Below, piece by piece: positions 9,507 to 19,819 of a stretch of 64,000 bases of DNA (positions are counted from its first letter, which is position 1; every line of letters starts with the position of its first letter). The notes beneath the pieces were generated by a model. The model was not told the DNA's origin. It searched no databases and saw only the letters and a list, made by a program, of their open reading frames with translations. The position numbers were made by a program, and so were the translations under genes. The DNA is from CAWDMC01 sp963803295 (GTDB lineage: Bacteria > Acidobacteriota > Terriglobia > UBA7540): contig CAWDMC010000009.1 of the NCBI GenBank assembly GCA_963803295.1, forward strand, positions 310,001-374,000, read 5' to 3'.

Positions 9507-10720
9507 AGCCAGTCCCTCACAAGCATCCTTTCGCCCAGGTAAAGTTCGTTCGGCGAATTGGCGTCGAGAGCCCACTTGATGCGGTCGACACCGTCCGAAA
9601 TATCCTTGATGGTGCCGCAGAAACTCAGCCGCAGATGGCCTTCCATGCCGAATTCTTTTCCCGGCACCGCCACCACACGGACTTTCTCCAAAAGGAACTC
9701 GGCGAGCTTCTGAGAATCCTTCATGTAGGCGCTGAAATTGGGGAAGCAAAAGAACGTACCATCGGGCTTGGTTACCTGAATGCCCTCGACGGTTCGCAGC
9801 CTTTCCACCATGATGTTGCGATTGTTCTCGAGCGTCAGCCGCAGACTCTCGATGCTGGATTGCACGCCGTTCAGCGCGCCGATGCTCGCCCACTGCGAGG
9901 GCGTCGCCGGGCCGGAGGTCTGGTGCGACTGGATGTTCGTCATCGCCGTGGCCACCTCCGGGTTCGCAATTGCCCAGCCAATGCGGAAGCCCGTCATGGC
10001 GTACATTTTGGAGACACCCTGCACGACCACGAGCTTCGAGTAATCATTTTGCTTCGTCGAGAAGTCGTAACAATTGGGAGCAACCTTGCCGTCAAAGACG
10101 AGACGATTGTAAAGGTCGTCCATGATGAGGTAGAGATTATGCTTCTCGCAGAGTTCCACCACCGCGGCAATGAAGTCCTTCGAATACATCACACCGCACG
10201 GATTATTCGGACTGTTCAGGATGACAACCTTCGTGTACGGGGTGATGACGGCGGCCATCTCCTCGATCTTGGGTTCAAACATTCCGTCTTCGGCCGCGAC
10301 TGGCTTTGGAACACCGCCAGCCAGTCTCACCATTTCGGGATAGCTCACCCAGTAGGGCACCGGGAAAACCACCTCGTCCTTCGGCTCCAGGATGGCATAA
10401 AGCAGCACCATGATGGATTGCTTGGCGCCGCTCGATACTACGATATTCTCCGGTCCTACCAGCCTGCCGTAGTGATCTTCGGTGTAGCGGATGATCGACT
10501 TCTTCAACGCCGGCAAGCCATCGGCGGGTGCATACTTGATGTCACCGCTCTGGAGCTGGGTGGCACAGTTCACCACCGCATCAAGGGGCGCCTTGCTCTT
10601 CGGTTCACCTCCACCGAGATGAATAACGGGCTCTCCCTTGTCCCGCAATCGCGCCGCGATTGCATTCAGCTTCAGGGTGGGAGATTCTTTAATGGATTTC
10701 GCCAGTTGGCTGATACTCAT
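9503..10720 (-). CDS. Class I PLP aminotransferase, aspartate aminotransferase type
   Basis: The 405-residue enzyme transfers the amino group of aspartate (or a related amino acid) to 2-oxoglutarate. ATG 10720 is preceded by GAAGGG at normal distance, while the upstream open frame to 10786 lacks support. The fold type I aminotransferase features are visible: the NSPNNPCG motif, the PLP-lysine segment GVSKMYAMTGFRIGW and the C-terminal arginine region HLRLSFC. It shares an ATGA with pckA. Together they form an aspartate to oxaloacetate to PEP module. Other substrates of the aspC-like group, such as prephenate, cannot be excluded. Confidence 0.9.
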   Translation of the reverse strand: MSISQLAKSIKESPTLKLNAIAARLRDKGEPVIHLGGGEPKSKAPLDAVVNCATQLQSGDIKYAPADGLPALKKSIIRYTEDHYGRLVGPENIVVSSGAKQSIMVLLYAILEPKDEVVFPVPYWVSYPEMVRLAGGVPKPVAAEDGMFEPKIEEMAAVITPYTKVVILNSPNNPCGVMYSKDFIAAVVELCEKHNLYLIMDDLYNRLVFDGKVAPNCYDFSTKQNDYSKLVVVQGVSKMYAMTGFRIGWAIANPEVATAMTNIQSHQTSGPATPSQWASIGALNGVQSSIESLRLTLENNRNIMVERLRTVEGIQVTKPDGTFFCFPNFSAYMKDSQKLAEFLLEKVRVVAVPGKEFGMEGHLRLSFCGTIKDISDGVDRIKWALDANSPNELYLGERMLVRDWL

Positions 10721-10797
10721 GGCTACCCTTCTTTTGCAAGTGGCATTGAATCTAAGAAGCGCGGTTTTCACACGGGTGACGGGCAAAACGACTTGAC

Positions 10798-10826
10798 ATA
10801 ATAAAACAAAAGCAAAGGAACGTCAT
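10798..10826 (-). promoter_or_regulatory. Possible sigma-70 promoter of the aminotransferase-pckA operon
   Basis: On the minus strand ATGACG (10821-10826) and TATTAT (10798-10803) are separated by 17 bases, about 75 bases upstream of the start codon at 10720. The match is moderate (4/6 and 5/6). Confidence 0.35.
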
Positions 10827-11210
10827 AGTATTTGTCGGAACTGCGTCTGGACTTTCCACGACATTACCCTATTCGACGAGCTACTACTCTCGTACTCCAG
10901 CCAACGCTCCTGTCTCCGAAAGTGATAGGATGCCCGCCACCTGAGCGCTGCCGAACTTACGATGGTTGCTGGCCAGCCCGACCCCTTTCTCGTGAAGTCA
11001 TACGCTCTTGTTCTCCTTGCTAATATCCAGCGGAGGGCTATCATACAGATTTCACTGTTGCCAAGTCTGTGTCGGCCGTCACACGAACTGAAAAAAGTGA
11101 AGAAAGTGAAGAATGCACAGAAGACACCAACTGGTTCAGGCGGCCAAGCTGGTTCCGGGCGTCTTTTCGGCCGGCGGCGGGCGCTCTCAATTCTCGCCTT
11201 GGGGTATCCC
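10827..11210. other. Intergenic region before cytidine deaminase
   Basis: No convincing gene is visible here. The deaminase frame is open back to 10962, but the extra residues are low-complexity and match no deaminase N-terminus. Two exact 9-bp tandem units AAGTGAAGA lie at 11095-11112. Confidence 0.5.
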
Positions 11211-12161
11211 ATGACCAAGTCCATCGGGCACGCTTCCATCCCGCCAGAGGGTAATGTACTAACGCCCCAGGCTTTCGCCTGCCTGCTTCCTTTGCTCAGC
11301 CAACAGTCGCGAGACTTGTTATTACCGGTGCTGAATGACCGCAGTCTGCGTGGCTGCATCCCCAGGCCAGAGGTCGATGCCGTCCTGGCTTCTGAGCGCA
11401 AATCGGCGAGCGATCTGATGGTCGACCTGCTGCCGGTCGCGCAACTACGGTCCCGCCCGCCGATTTCGCATTATCGCGTCGGGGTCCTGGCGCAAGGCGC
11501 CAGTGGCAGTCTCTACCTCGGCGCCAACCTGGAAGTGCCCGGGCAAATGCTGGGATTCAGCGTTCACGGCGAACAATCGGCCCTCGCCAATTCCTTCATG
11601 CACGAGGAAACAGGTATCACTTCCCTGGCCGTGACTGCCGCGCCCTGCGGACACTGCCGGCAGTTCCTGAATGAATCGGCCAACGGCGCCGATCTCGACA
11701 TCTTCGTAAAGGGTAACAGGCCGGCCAAGCTGGCGGCGCTGTTGCCGGAAGCCTTCGGTCCGAACAATCTCGGCATCACCGCGCGGCTGTTCAGCGGCAA
11801 GAAGGCGGACCTCAAGTTGCCTGCCGGTATTGGCGATCACCTGGCAACCGCCGCCCTGGAAGCCGCGCGCAAAGCCTATTCGCCCTATAGCAACTCCCTC
11901 GCGGGCGTGGCCGTCGTCACCGCCGCCGGGGTTATCTACAAGGGCGCGTACATTGAGAATGTCGCCTTCAACCCCAGCCTCTCGCCCCTGCAGGTTGCCC
12001 TGGTCAGCACGATCATGGCAGGTGAACAACCGGATCAAATCACCGAGGCCGTGCTGGTCGAGCTCGAGGATGCGCCCATCAGCCAACTGGCCGTCACCAG
12101 GATGGTACTTGAGGCGATGGCCCCCCGCGCCCATCTCCGTCGCCTGACGGCGCGAGCCTAG
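11211..12161 (+). CDS. cdd: Cytidine deaminase, two-domain (dimeric) type
   Basis: The enzyme deaminates cytidine and deoxycytidine to uridine and deoxyuridine in pyrimidine salvage. The 316-residue product is the long Escherichia coli-type form: an N-terminal catalytic domain and a C-terminal non-catalytic copy (AYSPYSNSLAGVA). The zinc and catalytic site is present as HGEQSA followed by PCGHCRQF; the family usually has HAE, so the residue between the His and the catalytic Glu is Gly here. ATG 11211 gives a length close to the E. coli protein (294 residues). The gene stands alone with no evident operon partner. Confidence 0.93.
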   Translation: MTKSIGHASIPPEGNVLTPQAFACLLPLLSQQSRDLLLPVLNDRSLRGCIPRPEVDAVLASERKSASDLMVDLLPVAQLRSRPPISHYRVGVLAQGASGSLYLGANLEVPGQMLGFSVHGEQSALANSFMHEETGITSLAVTAAPCGHCRQFLNESANGADLDIFVKGNRPAKLAALLPEAFGPNNLGITARLFSGKKADLKLPAGIGDHLATAALEAARKAYSPYSNSLAGVAVVTAAGVIYKGAYIENVAFNPSLSPLQVALVSTIMAGEQPDQITEAVLVELEDAPISQLAVTRMVLEAMAPRAHLRRLTARA

Positions 12162-12401
12162 GCGGGAGCTAGGGCGGGCCCGGTGTCCATAAGCGCTTAC
12201 TTTAGCCGATCAAGGCAGGACCAATCCTGCCCCAAAATCCTGTACCCAACGGAGGCGCACTGTTTCCGATAGGGTGACCAGCCATATGAATACCTAGACG
12301 CCGGGCGTCAGGAAGGAACTGTGCTGTGTGCACTTGGAAATGGGAAAGATACTCAACTTCACGTTTTTGGCAACCCTTGATAATTCCAGTTGGTTTAGGT
12401 A

Positions 12402-12428
12402 ATACTATATCCTTATTTGTACTAGTAT
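12402..12428. promoter_or_regulatory. Inverted repeat over the padR start, probable autoregulatory operator
   Basis: Arms ATACTA (12402-12407) and TAGTAT (12423-12428) are exact reverse complements with centres 21 bp apart, two helical turns. The right arm includes the first bases of the padR ATG. A weak promoter, TTGATA (12377-12382) and TAATAC (12400-12405) with 17-base spacing, overlaps the left arm. PadR proteins commonly repress their own gene through such dyads. Confidence 0.45.
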
Positions 12429-12792
12429 GTCCCTTAAAGACCAAACCGTCGCGGGAGACCTTACGCCGCTTTCACCTGCCGTCTTCCATATCCTGCTGTC
12501 GCTCGGCGAGGGGGAACGCCACGGGTACGCCCTGAAGCGCGAGATCTCTCTGCGCACCGGGGGCAAGCTTAAACTTGGCCCCGGCATGCTTTACGGATCT
12601 ATCAACAAAATGCTGGAGCTAGGACTGATCGAAGAGTCCGACGCCCGGCCCGACCCGCACCTGGACGACGCCCGGCGTCGTTACTACCGAATTACGCCCT
12701 ATGGCCGAAAGGTCGCGCAAGCGGAAGCGGCTCGCATGCGCGATTTGGTGCAGTTGGCCACGGCAAGGTTCGGAGTGTTCAAGCATGCCTGA
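12427..12792 (+). CDS. PadR-family transcriptional regulator
   Basis: The 121-residue winged-helix protein starts its HTH with the family pattern HILLSLGEGERHGYALKREI and continues through GPGMLYGSINKMLELGLIEES and the RRYYRITPYGRK wing. Such regulators in Acidobacteriota usually sit directly upstream of an ADOP permease gene and control it, as here: the permease ATG at 12785 overlaps the end of this gene. The ATG lies inside an inverted repeat and there is almost no 5' leader. The regulator is intact although its partner gene is wrecked. Confidence 0.92.
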   Translation: MSLKDQTVAGDLTPLSPAVFHILLSLGEGERHGYALKREISLRTGGKLKLGPGMLYGSINKMLELGLIEESDARPDPHLDDARRRYYRITPYGRKVAQAEAARMRDLVQLATARFGVFKHA

Positions 12793-15353
12793 CGAACCCT
12801 TATCACTGAGGCTGTACCGCTGGCTGCTAAAGCTCTACCCGGCCGGGTTTCGCGAAAACTATGCAGGGCTTTTGGAGCGTGAATTTCGAGACGAACTCAG
12901 TGAATCGACCGGCGCTGCTGCCCTGGGCATCCTGTGGATTCGCCTCATTGCGGATTTGGCGATATCCGTCCCTTTACAGTTTTCTCGCGAAGTGACGCAG
13001 GATGCAGGGCACACCTTTCGCCTTTGGGCCCGTCGTCCCTGGCATACTGGCTTCGCCATTCTCGCCCTCGCCATCGGTATCGGAGCGAACACGGGTGTCT
13101 TCAGCGTGGTCAATGCGCTGCTTCTGCGCTCGCTCCCTTTTCACGATCCCGAACGCCTGGCGTACCTGCGCTGGTTTTTTGAGCCCCACGACAGCGCGAA
13201 GCAATTTCACGAATGGCGCCAGCAGAGCACCTATCTTGCCGATACCGCAGTCTTCGAGCAGTTAGACGTCAATCTGGGTGGAGCTGGCGAGTGGCGCCGT
13301 GCGCATATCGTCCAGGCATCCTCGAATTTTTTCTCGGTGCTGGGAACGCAGCCGGTGCTGGGGCGTGGTTTCGTCCCTGGGGAAGATGTGGACGGGAGGG
13401 CTGGGGCCTCCCCGGACGCAACGCCGTGGCGGTGATTAGTTACGGACTCTGGCAAACGCTTTTCGCAGGCGATGTGAAAGCCGTGGGCGCCACAATCCGG
13501 TTAGACGGCAACCCTCTTACCATCATTGGTGTCGCGCCGCCGGGGTTCGATTATCCCGGCAAGACCGTTGTCTGGAAGCCCGCAGCCTTCGCCCCCGGCA
13601 ATAATGGCTGGGAAACCGTCGCGCGTCTGAAGCCTGGCATCACGTGGCCACAGGCCCGCGCTGCCTTCGCCGTCGAAGCTGATCGGCTCTGGCCCGACCG
13701 CACCTCTGCTCAGAGGATCAAGTACCCTTCGACGATAACCGGGCTCCAAGACGAACTCGCCGGGCCTGCAAGAAAGGGCTCGCTGGTGCTGATGGCGTGC
13801 GTGGTGCTGATCCTGCTGATCGCCTGCACGAACGTCGCGAACCTCTTGATGGCGCGCACGGCCGATCGTGCCACCGAGCTCTCCATACGGTCCGCACTGG
13901 GAGCAAGCCGGGCGCGGATGTACGCAACAGTTGCTAACCGAATGTGTGCTTCTTTCGCTGGCGGCGTGTACTCGCGGGGCTTTTCATCGCGCTGCTGGAC
14001 TGCGTCTGTTGCTGCGGCATTTCAACCCGCGGCGCTGGCTTCCCAGGCATACTCCATTCTGGATGGCCGCGTGCTGGGGTTTGCCGTCATCGCGTCAGTT
14101 GTCAGTGGGTTGTTTTTCGGCGATCATGCCGTCGTTGTACGCCAGTCGCATCCACTTGTTCGGAACTCGCGGCTCCAGCGATACCCGGGGCTCGCGCCTC
14201 GTTCGCGAAACGTTGGTGGCGGCGCAGGTGATGCTCACGATCGTTCTTCTGGCTTCGTCGATTTCCGTAGGCCGGGCATTTGCCCATCTCATGCACATCG
14301 ATCGCGGGTTTGACTGTACCGGCCTGGCTACTGTGAACGTATCGCTGGCAGGGACGACGCACCAAACCGATCCGAGCCGCCTGAGCTATTTCCAGGAAGC
14401 GCTGGCTCGGGTCCGGCGGCTCCCGGCAGTTCGCAGCGCTAGCGCCACGGAGTTCCTCCCCCTATATGCCACCGGCTTCATCGGAGGACGGTTTCGGATG
14501 AACGGCCGTCCAGCAGCGGAGAGTTCCATGCTTGTTCCGGTATTGCCGGATTATTTCGGAACGATGGGTGGACGTATTCTGTGGGGACGCGAATTCACCG
14601 ACTCGGAAGTGCGAGACAACACCAGAGTGGCTATCGTCAATGACCGGTTTGCTGGCGAATTCGGGGCGCCAGCCGACGCGATGGGCGGCGAAATTGCGAT
14701 CGGCAACAATCCTCCCTGGAGAATCGTGGGCGTGGTCAAGACGATGGACTACATGACGGAAGGAGCAAACGGCAATCAGATCTTTATTCCCGACAATTCA
14801 CCTGGGGGTAGCTTTTTCTCGACTTTCGTGGTTCGGGGTCAACGGCCGCGCCGAGGACAGCCTTCCCATGGTCCGCGACACGATCCAGTCGGTGGACCGG
14901 GAGGTTCCGGTCTTCGGTGTAAAAACCATGGACCAGCGGCTCGCTGACGCCCTCGCCCGACCACAATTCTATAAGACCGCGGTCCTCTGCTTCGCCGCAT
15001 TCGCGTTACTACTTGCCGTCATCGGCATCTATGGAATCGTGTCCTATGCCGTCGCTCAGAGAACCCACGAGATGGGCATACGTATGGCGCTTGGCACTAC
15101 GCCGGTACGGCTCCGGGTAACTCTTCTGCGGCAAGGTTTAATCCCGATTGCCGGAGGGGCCATTCTTGGAATCGCCGGAGCCGCCCTTAGCGGACGGCTC
15201 CTCGAGAGCCTGGTCGAGGGCGCGAAGTCCCTGAGCTCCACCGCATACGCGGCCTCTGTTCTCTTCATCGCGTTCATTGCAACCCTAAGCATCTGGATGG
15301 CCACGCGGCCCATTGCTCGGCTCGACATCGTGGAAATTCTCAGAACCGAATAA
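12785..15353 (+). pseudogene. ADOP-type macrolide-export/FtsX permease, multiply frameshifted
   Basis: The reading passes through all three frames. Frame of ATG 12785 carries the N-terminal ADOP segment and first membrane helix (ILALAIGIGANTGVFSVVNA) to about 13420. The next frame carries AVISYGLWQ, the MacB-like periplasmic domain and the first FtsX domain to about 13910. At 13910-14110 the frame switches several times. The second periplasmic part runs from about 14110 to 14850, and the final FtsX domain, from 14868, ends in a normal stop at 15353. Together the pieces recreate a complete ADOP protein of about 850 residues. At least four shifts make this a pseudogene or a locally poor consensus. 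Intact family members act as inner-membrane permeases with a separate ATPase. Confidence 0.85.
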
Positions 15354-15387
15354 CCGGGCGTATCGGAAAAGCCACTCTCCGGCGAAG

Positions 15388-16122
15388 TTAGCTCATATAC
15401 CATCCGCCGTTGAGGCTGATCGTCTGGCCGGTGATATAGCCATTGGAGGCTAGCATCAGAGCCACCGACGCCACTTCCGCGACCGTGCCAAAGCGGCCCA
15501 TCGGAATCAGGGCCGGCGTGACGAGAGGATTGGCCCTGACCATGTCCGTCTCGATCAGCGCCGGGGCGATGGCATTGGCGGTAATCCCCTCCTTTGCCAG
15601 CAGGTTGGCATAGGAATGGGTGATGCCGTGCATCCCCGCCTTGGACGCCGCGTAGTGCGGTCCCACCACGCCTCCCGTTTGCGCTGCCACCGAGGAGATG
15701 TTGATGATCCGTCCCCAGCGGCGCGCCCGCATGCCGGGAATCACGGCCTGAGTCACCAGGAAAGCCGATTTGAGATTTACGGCGAGGATCTCGTCCCAGT
15801 CCTCTTCGCTGATGTCTTCCAGTTTTTGGGGCCGTGAAATGCCGGCATTGTTCACCAGGATGTCGATTGATCCCACCGATTTCTCGACCGCTTCGATCAT
15901 CCGGTGTACTTCCGCGGATTTTGAGACGTTGGCTTGTACGGCCAGGGCGCGGCATCCGTGCCACTCAATCTCGCGACAAACTTCGGCGGCGGCCTCCGCC
16001 TGGCTATAGTAATTCACGGCGACGTCGGCGCCAGCCCCGGCAAAGACCTCCGCTATGGCTCGGCCGATACCACGATCGCCGCCGGTCACAAGTGTAATTT
16101 TTCCTGAAAGTTCGTTGCTCAC
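15388..16122 (-). CDS. SDR-family oxidoreductase, FabG-like
   Basis: The 244-residue NAD(P)-dependent short-chain dehydrogenase has the cofactor loop TGGDRGIGRAIA, the NNAG motif and the catalytic Ser, Tyr and Lys (ISSVAAQTG, HYAASKAG). It most resembles 3-oxoacyl-ACP reductase or glucose/ribitol dehydrogenase-type enzymes; the substrate is unknown. The GTG start at 16122 overlaps the stop of the upstream response regulator in a GTGA, so it is translated with the two-component genes. That makes a role in the regulator's own response or a simple operon passenger equally possible. Confidence 0.9.
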   Translation of the reverse strand: MSNELSGKITLVTGGDRGIGRAIAEVFAGAGADVAVNYYSQAEAAAEVCREIEWHGCRALAVQANVSKSAEVHRMIEAVEKSVGSIDILVNNAGISRPQKLEDISEEDWDEILAVNLKSAFLVTQAVIPGMRARRWGRIINISSVAAQTGGVVGPHYAASKAGMHGITHSYANLLAKEGITANAIAPALIETDMVRANPLVTPALIPMGRFGTVAEVASVALMLASNGYITGQTISLNGGWYMS

Positions 16123-17555
16123 TCTTTCTCCGCTTGGATTCCCAATTCCTTTAGCTTCTCCTGCAAGCTCTGTCGATGCAGGCCGATCACCCCCGCCGTA
16201 CGCGTAATGTTTCCGCCGTGCTCCCGCAGTTTGGACCTGATATACGCGGTCTCAAACTGCCGTCTGGCCTCGCGATAGTCATCCAACCGCAGGAATGCGG
16301 GCAGTTCTGAATCTTGCGTCGGCGGTGTTTGGATCGCCCGAACGCCAGAAGGTCCGGCACCGGCAAAGTAGCCGGGCAAATCGCCTGGTTCAAGCACGGT
16401 GTTGTCGCTCATCACGGTGGCGCTCTCGAGTACGTTCTTCAGTTCGCGGACGTTGCCTTTCCAGTCCGCCGCCATCAGCAGGTCGAGTCCGGCCCGCGAC
16501 ACCTTTAACCCAAGTCTTCCATGCTTGCTTGCGAGCATATGGCAAAAAGCCTCTGCCAGCAACGGGATATCCTGCTTATGCTCACGTAATGCTGGAAGTT
16601 GAAGCAGGACGACCCGCAGGCGATAGTAAAGGTCCTCGCGGAACGTCTGCTTCGCGGTCTCCGCGGCGAGGTCCTTGTTGGTGGCGCTGAGGATGCGCAC
16701 GTCCACATCGATCGAGGCCGTGGCGCCCAGCCGCTCCACCTTACGGCTCTCGAGCACGCGCAGCAGCTTTGCTTGCGTGGCCAGCGACATATCGCCGACC
16801 TCATCAAGGAACAGCGTGCCGCCCTGCGCCATTTCGAACTTGCCGCGCTTCAGTGAAGTGGCTCCGGTAAAGGCGCCTTTCTCGTAGCCAAACAACTCAC
16901 TCTCAATCAAATGCTCGGGGAGAGCGGCACAGTTCAGGGCCACAAAAGGCCTGGGACCACGATTGCTGCGCTGATGGATTTCTCGCGCCAGCAGCTCCTT
17001 GCCCGTCCCGCTTTCGCCCTCAATCAGCACGGTGACCTCGGCCTGGGCGACCCGATCCGCCAGCTCGAAGAGTTTGCGCATGGGTGCCGCCATTCCGATC
17101 ATGGCTCCAAACTGGCCCTCGGCCACCAGCCGTTGCTTGAGTTGTTGGTTCTCAGCCTGGAGGCTCAGATGTTCAAGCGCCTTCTGAACTATCAGCCGTA
17201 ACTCATCAACCTCAAATGGCTTGGGCAGATAGTCATAAGCCCCAGCCTTCATCGCCTCGACTGCGACTTTTTCCGAGCCATAGGCGGTAATCATGATCAC
17301 TGATGGCGACTCCGGGTGGCTCTTGAGGTCGCGCAGGAAATCGAGACCATTCTCCTTGGGCATCTCGATGTCGAGTAGCAGGAGGTCAGGATGCTCCGAT
17401 TGCATCACCAGGCGAGCGGCAGCGGCGCTCTCGGCTTCGAGCACCTTGTAGCAATCGGCCAGCACGCGCCGCATTCCGTAGCGGGCAGTCCTGTCGTCGT
17501 CAACAATTAGGATAGTTTTGGAATTTGGAATTAGAATTTTCGCTTCATTCGTCAT
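16119..17555 (-). CDS. Sigma-54-dependent response regulator, NtrC type
   Basis: The product has a receiver domain (phospho-Asp62 within LLLDIEMPKENG), an AAA+ domain with Walker A GESGTGKELLA and the sigma-54-contacting GAFTGA loop, and a C-terminal Fis-like HTH (TAGVIGLHRQSLQEKL). It should activate sigma-54 promoters when phosphorylated by the kinase encoded immediately upstream. The start is uncertain: ATG 17555 places the receiver at the usual distance, but a GTG at 17588 directly follows the kinase stop and would add 11 residues; neither has a clear ribosome site. Target promoters were not identified. Confidence 0.92.
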   Translation of the reverse strand: MTNEAKILIPNSKTILIVDDDRTARYGMRRVLADCYKVLEAESAAAARLVMQSEHPDLLLLDIEMPKENGLDFLRDLKSHPESPSVIMITAYGSEKVAVEAMKAGAYDYLPKPFEVDELRLIVQKALEHLSLQAENQQLKQRLVAEGQFGAMIGMAAPMRKLFELADRVAQAEVTVLIEGESGTGKELLAREIHQRSNRGPRPFVALNCAALPEHLIESELFGYEKGAFTGATSLKRGKFEMAQGGTLFLDEVGDMSLATQAKLLRVLESRKVERLGATASIDVDVRILSATNKDLAAETAKQTFREDLYYRLRVVLLQLPALREHKQDIPLLAEAFCHMLASKHGRLGLKVSRAGLDLLMAADWKGNVRELKNVLESATVMSDNTVLEPGDLPGYFAGAGPSGVRAIQTPPTQDSELPAFLRLDDYREARRQFETAYIRSKLREHGGNITRTAGVIGLHRQSLQEKLKELGIQAEKE

Positions 17556-17588
17556 GGAGGTTAAACCGTCGTCGAAGACGATGTACAC

Positions 17589-19708
17589 CTATACATCGTA
17601 TGCCTGGAAGCGTACTGTGAACCGAGTTCCTTTGCCTCCATCAACTGGACTGCGACACTCCACGGTGCCGCCTATTTCCTCGGCCCGCCTCGCAACAATG
17701 GCCAGACCCAACCCGGTGCCTCCGGGGCGAGTGGTGAAGAAGGGCTCGAAGACTTTTCCCTGCAGCTCTGCAGGGATGCCAGGGCCTTCATCCTCAATGC
17801 CGAGCCCAACCTGGGAGACGTGGCAAGCCGCGGTAACCAGCCGGATGTAGACACTGCCGCCGCTAGGACTGGCCTCCAGCGCATTTACCAGCAGATTCGA
17901 GACAATGTCGTTGGCTGCGTCTTCTCCGCCCACCGCCAGGCACGGGCTGCCCGGAGGCGCGTAGTCCAGCCGGACCTGCCGCCGGTCCGCTTCAGGGCGA
18001 GCCAGAGTAACGGCGCGGCTGACCACGGCGACAAGATCGGCCGGCCGGTCGGTGTCGCGCGCCGGCTTGGCATAGCGCAGCACCTGCGAGACATTGGCAT
18101 TCAGCCGGTCGATCTCCGCGACCACCAAGGCAAGATCCGCGCGCGCCGGCAAAGGGACGCTGGAATCCTCTTCCAGCAACTGCACGATCGTCTTCATCGA
18201 GCTTAGCGGATTTTTCACGTTGTGAGCAATGCGGGCCGCCATCTCACCTAGGAAGGCCATCTTCGCTTTTTCGGCCAGTTCGCGCTCCAACTTTACTTTG
18301 TCGGCGATGAGCTGGCAAAGCTCAAAGGCCGCCGCCAATTGGTCCGCCAACACTTGCAGAGCGCTATATTGATCGGCGCCCAGAGCGCCTGAAGTTGCGG
18401 TCGCATCGAGGTAACCCAACACCTTGCTACCGCGCCGGATCGGGAAAGAATCGGCGCTGCCGCGTTTGTCTTCGCCGAACGACGGTGATAACGGCGTGCT
18501 CTCGAGCCTGGCGCTGTCATCCGGTAGTGGTGTGCCCGCCTCCACCAGGCGGAGACTGACTCGACGCAATCCCAGTTCGCGGGGTGCATTTTCCTCGACA
18601 AAGCGCTTAAGCGCCTGCGCGTCGCCGGAGGACTTGGCAAATTCCTGGATTGCCGCGGCAACGTGCTGCGCTCGTTCGAACTCGGAAGCAAAGCCCACTC
18701 CAAGGCTCGTCCGATGCGTTTCTTTGCGGGTTCCAGGAACACGACCATCAGGAAAATCATGACGCCTTCGGTGACTGCTGCCGGCAGCAGGTGGTGGCCT
18801 TCGAGAAAGCCGCTCAATCGCCTGATGAAGTCGATATAGATCAGCAGCAGGAAAATGGCCACAACCGAGTAGAGCACGTTACGTTCCAGGCGCAGATTGA
18901 GGAAATTGTAGCGATAAATCGCGTAGCCTACAAAGGCGCCCGGCAGAACCGCCAGGAACATGACCAGGGTTGCCATGGAGCCCAGGGTCATGCTGGGCGG
19001 AAGACCGATGATCCAGGCGAGCGCTCCCATCGTGGCCAACGCTACCTGGAGACCGGCGAGGCGTAAATGGCAGGATGCTGAGGGCGTGTCAATGGTCTGC
19101 AAGCCCAGCCAGAAGTCCAAGGCCGCGCTGTAGGTCAAGGCTGCCAGCATCCAGAGAGTGAGCGGAAGCAGGAAGGGCCGCAGCGCCAGAAGCGGCATCA
19201 TGCGGGAGTTGCCGACCAGCCGCTCGATCGCCCAGGGCGCGGCCAGGAGCGGCAAATAAAACAGGATCACCGTGAGCTTGGCGAGCGGGTTCCAGGGACG
19301 CCAGAGCGCCAGGTATTCCCGGTGCACATGCACCAGCAGGGGCGGCGCTGCCACGAATCCGGCGAATGGTATCAGCCGGCCAAGTTGCCACAGGACGCGC
19401 GAACTCGAACCGTAAGTGAAAGCGACATTCAGCGAAAGCAGGTTGCCGGAGTTCCAAACAAAGGCGGCGGAGAAAAGCGCGAACAGAAGCCATTCGAGGC
19501 GACGCCGGCCGTAAGTTGCCGTTCCGGCTTGGCCCAGGATGAGGACCATCAGAAACAGGTTTACGAGGGCGCCAAAAGTGTAGACGATCAGCTTGGCGGC
19601 AACCAGAGGCGATAGAGTGAAAGCAATCTCCACGGGAACCCCACGGACCTGCGCAACGCCCGGTGACAGCATACTCTCGGAACGGCCTAGGTACAAATCG
19701 GAGGCCAT
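17589..19708 (-). CDS. Membrane sensor histidine kinase, split by one frameshift
   Basis: Two frames together make one kinase. The upstream frame (from about 19708; alternative start 19672) encodes seven or more membrane helices and is colinear until KKRIGRALEWA near 18690. The other frame, open as 17589-18698, carries on with FASEFERAQHVAAA, a GAF-like region, the HisKA box GEMAARIAHNVKNPLSS, and the HATPase N and G boxes (NLLVNALEASPSGG, GTGLGLAIV). The out-of-frame tail of the first frame runs to 18293 with no recognisable protein. A single indel near 18690 joins them. It is followed directly by its response regulator. Two separate overlapping genes are a less likely reading. Confidence 0.8.
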
Positions 19709-19732
19709 CCAGCCATGGGTGGAGCAATGCTG

Positions 19733-19780
19733 ACCACCCCGGCCTTCGGCCACCCCTCCTCAAACTGGAGGGGAATTTTT
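19733..19780. repeat. Dispersed double-hairpin repeat, copy 1
   Basis: ACCACCCC is followed by the small hairpin GGCC-TTC-GGCC (19741-19751) and then by CCCCTCC (19753-19759) pairing with GGAGGGG (19767-19773), ending in five T (19776-19780). Related sequence recurs, partly inverted, at 57291-57373 and 59701-59725. On the plus strand the second hairpin looks like a terminator although no plus-strand gene ends here. Confidence 0.6.
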
Positions 19781-19819
19781 CATAAAATATATGGGTAGTT
19801 CACTCGTCTACAAGGATAG

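Noticed and set aside
10793..10798. TTGACA as a plus-strand promoter for cytidine deaminase
   Set aside because: No acceptable -10 within 15-19 bases, and the gene starts about 400 bases away.
9635..10801. Plus-strand frame of 388 residues over the aminotransferase
   Set aside because: His/Arg-rich antisense shadow; the minus strand has the PLP-lysine motif and a ribosome site.
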